Positions 13,196-16,937 of a stretch of DNA of 16,937 nt are shown here, one piece after another. The notes beneath the pieces are model-generated. The model had not been told where the DNA came from. It saw only the letters and a program-made list of their open reading frames with translations, and did not search any database. The stretch is from DASWHK01 sp036398215 (lineage in GTDB: Bacteria > Acidobacteriota > UBA890): positions 1-16,937 of the forward strand of contig DASWHK010000259.1 in assembly GCA_036398215.1 (NCBI GenBank). Reading direction: 5' to 3'. The position numbers were made by a program, and so were the translations under genes. Position 1 is the stretch's first letter. The number at the start of each line of letters is the position of its first letter.

Positions 13196-14042
13196 CGCCA
13201 CGCAAGAGAACAGCCGCACCCTCGTTCGCGAGCTCGAGATCGACGCCCCGGCCGAGGCCGTCTGGGAGGCGCTCACCGACGCCGGCGAGCTGGCCCGCTG
13301 GTTTCCGCTCCAGGCCCGCGTCGAGCCCGGCGCCGGCGGCTCGATCTGGATGGCCTGGGGCGATTACTGGCAGGGCACCCAGCCCATCGAGATCTGGGAG
13401 CCTCCCACCCACCTGCGGACGATCTGGCCCACCGGCCCCGACGCCGGCTCCGGATCAGCGGAGTTCAACCTTCCCGATGGCGAGTCGGACGCCGCCCCCA
13501 CGCCGCTCACCGTCGATTACTACGTCGAGGGCTCGGGCGGCCGCACGAAGCTGCGGCTCGTGCACTCGGGCTTCGGCAAGGGGGCCCTGTGGGACGATTG
13601 GTTCGACGGCGTGCGCCGCGGCTGGGACTACGAGCTGGAAAGCCTGCGCCACTACCTCGAGAACCACCGCGGCGAGGAGCGCAGCGTCGTCTGGGCGCGG
13701 CGCACGATCGAGCGCCGCGGCGCCGCCGGTTTCGAGGCCATCTTCGCGCCCGGCGGCGTGCTGACCGGCAGCATCGCGGGGCTCGAGCCCGGCGACCCCT
13801 ATTCACTGCAGGCGCCCGGCGGCACCCTGCTGCAGGGAACCGTGAAGGTCAACGATCTCGGGGCCCAGTTCGCCGGCACCGTCGAGGCGCTCAACGACGC
13901 CATCTTTCGCGTCGAGAGCTTCTGCCACGGCGACAAGCAGGACCTGAGCGTTTTCGTCTCGGCGTGGGGGATGGACGCCGACACGCTGCGGCGGATCGAG
14001 GAAGGCTGGCAGGCCCGGCTCGATGCCGTGTTCTCCGGATGA
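13188..14042 (+). CDS. SRPBCC-domain protein with C-terminal extension
   Basis: 284 residues from GTG at 13188, chosen for GGAGAGACA directly upstream; an ATG at 13164 in frame lies inside the repeat without a proper ribosome site. Residues about 11-160 form an SRPBCC/AHSA1 domain: VRELEIDAPAEAVWEALTD, ELARWFPLQARVEPGAGG, LRLVHSGFG and the long helix WDYELESLRHYLENH. Residues about 165-284 form a separate region (RTIERRGAAGFEAIFAPGG, then VESFCHGDKQDLSVFVSAWG) that I do not recognise. It is roughly twice the size of the first SRPBCC protein of the operon. It probably binds a hydrophobic ligand or acts in the same pathway as that protein. Expression should depend on the repeat-borne ribosome sites upstream. 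Confidence 0.85.
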   Translation: MTDATQENSRTLVRELEIDAPAEAVWEALTDAGELARWFPLQARVEPGAGGSIWMAWGDYWQGTQPIEIWEPPTHLRTIWPTGPDAGSGSAEFNLPDGESDAAPTPLTVDYYVEGSGGRTKLRLVHSGFGKGALWDDWFDGVRRGWDYELESLRHYLENHRGEERSVVWARRTIERRGAAGFEAIFAPGGVLTGSIAGLEPGDPYSLQAPGGTLLQGTVKVNDLGAQFAGTVEALNDAIFRVESFCHGDKQDLSVFVSAWGMDADTLRRIEEGWQARLDAVFSG

Positions 14043-14138
14043 GGGCGCCTCCGCGGGCCCCGGCGACGCTTCGTAAAGATACGATGAATTGGCGGTAGAT
14101 CGGCCGCGACCGGGGCTTGCCGCTGTTACCCTGGGGCC

Positions 14139-14837
14139 ATGGACAAGCGCCGGGTCCTCGTGATCGAGGACGATCCCGACATCCGCGAGATCCTCGAGTA
14201 CAACCTGACCAACGAGGGCTTCGACCTGGTTTCGGCGACCGACGGCGAGCGCGGCCTGCGCGCGGCGGCGGCCAACAAGCCGGACCTCATCCTGCTCGAC
14301 CTGATGCTGCCCGGCATCCCCGGCCTCGAGGTGTGCCGGCGGTTGCGCGCCGGCCGCGGCTTGCAGGACGTCCCGATCATCATGGTGACCGCCAAGGGCG
14401 AGGAGGCGGACGTCGTGGCCGGCCTCGAGCTCGGCGCCGACGACTACATCACCAAGCCGTTTCGCGTCCGCGAGCTGGTTGCCCGCGTCAACGCGGTGAT
14501 GCGGCGCCTCGAGACCCCGCCCACGATACAGGAGGAGCGCCTCGACCGCGGTCGCATCGTCGTCGACATGGCCCGCCACGAGGTCCGCGTCGACGGCGAG
14601 ATCGTCGAGCTGACGCTCGCCGAGTTCCGCTTGCTCGCCGCCCTCGCGGCCCAGCCCGGCAGGGTCTTCCCGCGGGCCCGGCTGGTGCATCAGATCACCG
14701 CCGGCGGCTACCAGATCTCCGAGCGCAACGTCGACGTCCACGTCGCCGCCCTGCGCCGCAAGCTCGGGGAGTGCAGCAAGTTGATCAGCACCGTGCGCGG
14801 GATCGGCTACAAGTTCAGGGAAGCCGAGAGCGGCTGA
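14139..14837 (+). CDS. OmpR/PhoB-family response regulator
   Basis: 232 residues from ATG at 14139; only a weak GGGG precedes it. The receiver domain (about 5-120) has the acidic pair D11/D12, phospho-acceptor D54 in LILLDLMLPG, T84 in IIMVTAKG and K106 in DDYITKPF, all intact. The C-terminal winged helix (about 133-228) shows LTLAEFRLLAALAAQPGRVFPRARLV, NVDVHVAALRRKLG and STVRGIGYKF, the standard OmpR DNA-binding pattern. It therefore should be a phosphorylation-controlled transcription factor. No histidine kinase lies beside it: the next gene, after about 200 bases, is a TonB receptor. Its start follows the SRPBCC gene by 96 bases, where a short dyad (TCGTA, four bases, TACGA at 14071-14084) is the only visible site. 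It looks closest to PhoB, but no Pho box is seen, so I leave the symbol empty. Confidence 0.95.
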   Translation: MDKRRVLVIEDDPDIREILEYNLTNEGFDLVSATDGERGLRAAAANKPDLILLDLMLPGIPGLEVCRRLRAGRGLQDVPIIMVTAKGEEADVVAGLELGADDYITKPFRVRELVARVNAVMRRLETPPTIQEERLDRGRIVVDMARHEVRVDGEIVELTLAEFRLLAALAAQPGRVFPRARLVHQITAGGYQISERNVDVHVAALRRKLGECSKLISTVRGIGYKFREAESG

Positions 14838-14841
14838 GCCA

Positions 14842-14881
14842 CGCGGTATTTCCGCCGTAACGGCCGTCGCCGCTTACCGCG
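14842..14881. repeat. Inverted repeat after the response regulator gene
   Basis: CGCGGTA (14842-14848) and TACCGCG (14875-14881) pair perfectly across 26 bases that contain a smaller CCG/CGG hairpin. It begins four bases after the stop codon, but no T-run follows, so it is at best a rho-dependent or structural 3' end. Confidence 0.35.
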
Positions 14882-14906
14882 CGGGATCGCCACGATTCAT
14901 ACGATC

Positions 14907-14934
14907 TTCATCGAGCGTTCACTGCCTCTATAAG
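14907..14934 (+). promoter_or_regulatory. Candidate promoter of the TonB-dependent receptor gene
   Basis: TATAAG at 14929-14934 is a good -10 within GC-rich DNA; the -35 (TTCATC, 14907-14912, 16-base spacer) is poor, suggesting activator dependence. The expected transcript would have a leader of about 100 bases. Confidence 0.4.
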
Positions 14935-14952
14935 GGCCGGCGGTACAAACCC

Positions 14953-15027
14953 CCTCAAAGACACGGAAAGGACTCTGCGCACGCCCGATTGGGGGAGGCC
15001 CAGAGGGTCCCTTTCTCACCTTTGAGG
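14953..15027 (+). promoter_or_regulatory. Long imperfect hairpin in the receptor leader, overlapping the ribosome site
   Basis: CCTCAAAG (14953-14960) pairs with CTTTGAGG (15020-15027). Inside, GAAAGGA-CTCTG (14966-14977) pairs with CAGAG..GTCC.TTTC (15001-15015) with small bulges, and a loop of about 23 bases is left. The 3' arm includes the start of TTTGAGGAGAGG, the Shine-Dalgarno of the gene at 15040. Folding would hide the ribosome site. No T-run follows, so it is not an intrinsic terminator. Confidence 0.5.
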
Positions 15028-15039
15028 AGAGGCAACCGC

Positions 15040-16937
15040 ATGTTTCGTCGCATCTCGATAACACTCGCGCTGTGCATCGGCGTGGTCCTCCTGCCCGCTG
15101 CGGCTTCCGCCGCCCAGGAGCAGGCCGCCGCGAACGGCAAGATCGCCGGCAAGCTCGTCGATGAGTTCAACGGCATGACCCTGCCCAACTCGCCGGTGGA
15201 GGTCGTCGGCCGGCGGAGGGTCGTGTACACGGACCTCGATGGCGCCTACGTGGTGGAAGTGCCGCCCGGCACCTACGAGATCAAGGTCACGTTCGCGGGT
15301 TACCAGGAGCGAATCATCCGCAACGTCGTGGTCGTTTCCGGAAGGACGACGCAGCTCGACGTGGTGATGTTCCTCGACAACCTCCAGTACCGCGAGGAGC
15401 TGGTTGTACGCGCCAACGAGGCGGCCGCCAACACCGACGAGGCCTCGATCCTGGCGCGCAAGCGCTCCGGCAACATCCAGGACAACATGTCCGGCTCCCG
15501 CATGCGGCGCAACGCCGACTCCGACGCCGCCCAGGCGGCCGAGCGCGTTCCGGGCCTGTCGGTGGTCGACAACTCCTACGTCTTCGTGCGCGGCCTCGGG
15601 GCCCGCTACAGCAGCTCGACGCTCAACAACATTCAGCTGCCGACGACCGAGCCCGACAAGCGGGTGGTGCCGCTCGACCTGTTCCCGGCCGGCATGATCG
15701 ACCAGATCCAGGTCGTGAAGTCCCACTCGCCCGACCAGCCGGGCGAGTTCTCCGGCGGCGTCGTGGCGATCCAGTCGCTGTCCTTCCCGCCGGATGCGGC
15801 CTTCGGCCTCGGCTTCAAGATCGGCGGCAACGGCCAGACGATCGGCAGCGACGGCCTCGACTACGGCGGCGGCGGCCGCGACTGGTTCGGCTTCGACGAC
15901 GGCGCCCGCGACCTGCCCGCCGCGATCCCGACCGACCAGCGGGTCATTCGCGGCGGCATCTTCACCGACATCGGCTTCACCCGTCTGGAGCTCGACGCGA
16001 TGGCGGAGGCGTTCAGCAACGAATGGTCGCCGCAGAGCAACCGACCGAGCGCCGACCACGGGTATCAGGCCTACTTCGGCAACAGTTGGGACAAGGTCAG
16101 CGCCGTTGCCAGCTGGAGCTTCCGCAACGACTGGTCGAACTTCTCGGAGGAGCAAAACGTCTACCGCGTCGCCCAGGGCGCGCTCGAGGAGCGCGTCAGC
16201 TACGACATGGAGACGACCAGCAACGTAGGCAAGCAGGCCGGCGTCGCCAACATCTCGTTCCGGGCGACGCCCTCCAACCGCTTCCTGTTCGAGAACTTCT
16301 GGACCCACAAGGGCGACAAGGAAACCCGCTTCTTCGAGGGCTTCAACGCCGACAATGCCCGCAACCTCCGCGACAGCCGGCTACGCTGGATCGAGGAGGG
16401 CATCCTGTCGAGCAAGGGCTCCGGCTCGCATTTCCTTTCCGCCGCCGCCGGCAGCCGGGTGAACTGGTGGGTGGCCTACTCGCGCGCCGACCGCGACGAG
16501 CCCGACCTGCGCGAGACCCTGTACGAGGAGATCGGCGGCGTCTTCATCCTCGCCGACGAGTCGCAGAGCGGCTTCCGCCAGTTCATCGACCAGCGCGACG
16601 AGATCTGGGACGGCGGGCTCGACTGGAGCCTGTTCTTCGACTCGTGGGACGGCCTGCCGGGCAGCGTTCAGTTCGGCACCCAGGTCAACCTGCGCGACCG
16701 CGACTTCCAGGCCCGTCGCTTCCGCTTCCGGCAGCTGTTCACAAGCAACGTCGACCTGTCGTTGCCGCCGGAACAATTGTTCACCCCCGAGAACATCGGG
16801 GTCGCCTTCGAGCTGCGCGAGGAGACGCGCAACACCGACGCGTATACGGGCAGCCACGACGCCTACGCCGGCTACACGATGGTCGACCTGCCGCTCGGCC
16901 CCCGCTGGCGGCTGGTGGGCGGCGCCCGCTACGAGCG
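15040..16937 (+). CDS. TonB-dependent outer-membrane receptor, partial (C-terminus outside window)
   Basis: 632 residues are visible and the frame is open at the window edge. The start at 15040 has TGAGGAGAGG about six bases upstream. A signal peptide (residues 1-24: RR, hydrophobic core, then AAASA before AQEQ) directs export. Residues about 33-112 are a carboxypeptidase-regulatory-like domain (GKIAGKLVDEFNGMTLPNSP, YTDLDGAYVVEVPPGTYEIKVT). The plug follows at about 140-250, with AERVPGLSVV, YVFVRGLGARYSS, LPTTEPDKRVVPLDLFP and SPDQPGEFSGG. The beta-barrel begins near 255. Such receptors import ligands across the outer membrane using TonB-ExbBD energy; the N-terminal domain is typical of Acidobacteriota and Bacteroidota receptors. 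The substrate is not evident. The neighbouring response regulator or the leader hairpin may control it (inference). Confidence 0.93.
   Translation, partial: MFRRISITLALCIGVVLLPAAASAAQEQAAANGKIAGKLVDEFNGMTLPNSPVEVVGRRRVVYTDLDGAYVVEVPPGTYEIKVTFAGYQERIIRNVVVVSGRTTQLDVVMFLDNLQYREELVVRANEAAANTDEASILARKRSGNIQDNMSGSRMRRNADSDAAQAAERVPGLSVVDNSYVFVRGLGARYSSSTLNNIQLPTTEPDKRVVPLDLFPAGMIDQIQVVKSHSPDQPGEFSGGVVAIQSLSFPPDAAFGLGFKIGGNGQTIGSDGLDYGGGGRDWFGFDDGARDLPAAIPTDQRVIRGGIFTDIGFTRLELDAMAEAFSNEWSPQSNRPSADHGYQAYFGNSWDKVSAVASWSFRNDWSNFSEEQNVYRVAQGALEERVSYDMETTSNVGKQAGVANISFRATPSNRFLFENFWTHKGDKETRFFEGFNADNARNLRDSRLRWIEEGILSSKGSGSHFLSAAAGSRVNWWVAYSRADRDEPDLRETLYEEIGGVFILADESQSGFRQFIDQRDEIWDGGLDWSLFFDSWDGLPGSVQFGTQVNLRDRDFQARRFRFRQLFTSNVDLSLPPEQLFTPENIGVAFELREETRNTDAYTGSHDAYAGYTMVDLPLGPRWRLVGGARYE

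Noticed and set aside
14071..14084. TCGTA...TACGA dyad before the response regulator as a Pho box or operator
   Set aside because: It does not resemble the direct-repeat Pho box, has only five-base arms, and is not repeated elsewhere as a full dyad.

Overview
The window is GC-rich and gene-dense and most likely comes from a Gram-negative soil or sediment bacterium. A TonB-dependent receptor with an N-terminal carboxypeptidase-regulatory-like domain, together with large families of ABC-2 permeases beginning MLRALLWKEWREQR, points to Acidobacteriota (possibly a Thermoanaerobaculia-like lineage). This placement is inference; there is no rRNA or other marker gene here.

Left block, minus strand, 1-11760. 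This looks like one long operon read right to left: a short YtrA-type GntR repressor (11198-11599), one ABC-2-type ATPase (10251-11186), then five consecutive paralogous membrane proteins. I call these P1 (8153-10126), P2 (6037-8148), P3 (3924-5960), P4 (1649-3853) and P5 (1-1574, cut by the window edge). Each has an ABC-2 permease of about 230 residues, a seventh membrane segment, and a large C-terminal beta-propeller-like domain with SPDG-type repeats. The seventh helix would place the propeller outside the cytoplasmic membrane. P1-P4 carry spaced cysteine pairs in the propeller, which fits an oxidising compartment. One ATPase serving five different permease-propeller subunits under a GntR repressor is the most unusual system in the window. 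A good promoter with an A-tract, TTGACA, an 18-base spacer and TACTGT lies upstream of the repressor, and an imperfect palindrome covers its -10, suggesting autorepression.

Middle block, plus strand, 11822-14042. Divergent from the ABC operon is a second operon: an SRPBCC/AHSA1 protein (11977-12408), an ArsR-like winged-helix regulator (12401-13069) and a second SRPBCC protein with a C-terminal extension (13188-14042). Its promoter has a perfect 16-base AT-rich palindrome directly abutting the -35. Between the regulator and the second SRPBCC gene are four tandem copies of a 41-base unit. Each unit carries a Shine-Dalgarno sequence, and the units form a chain of overlapping tiny ORFs joined by ATGA.

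Right block, plus strand, 14139-16937. An OmpR/PhoB-type response regulator without an adjacent histidine kinase (14139-14837) is followed by a roughly 200-base spacer. The spacer holds a candidate promoter and a long imperfect leader hairpin whose 3' arm overlaps the ribosome binding site of the next gene. That gene is a TonB-dependent outer-membrane receptor (from 15040, running off the window).

Coding is tightly packed. Three of the gaps in the ABC operon are spanned end to end by small ORFs that overlap both neighbours. I saw no tRNA, rRNA, CRISPR array, transposase or convincing intrinsic terminator.
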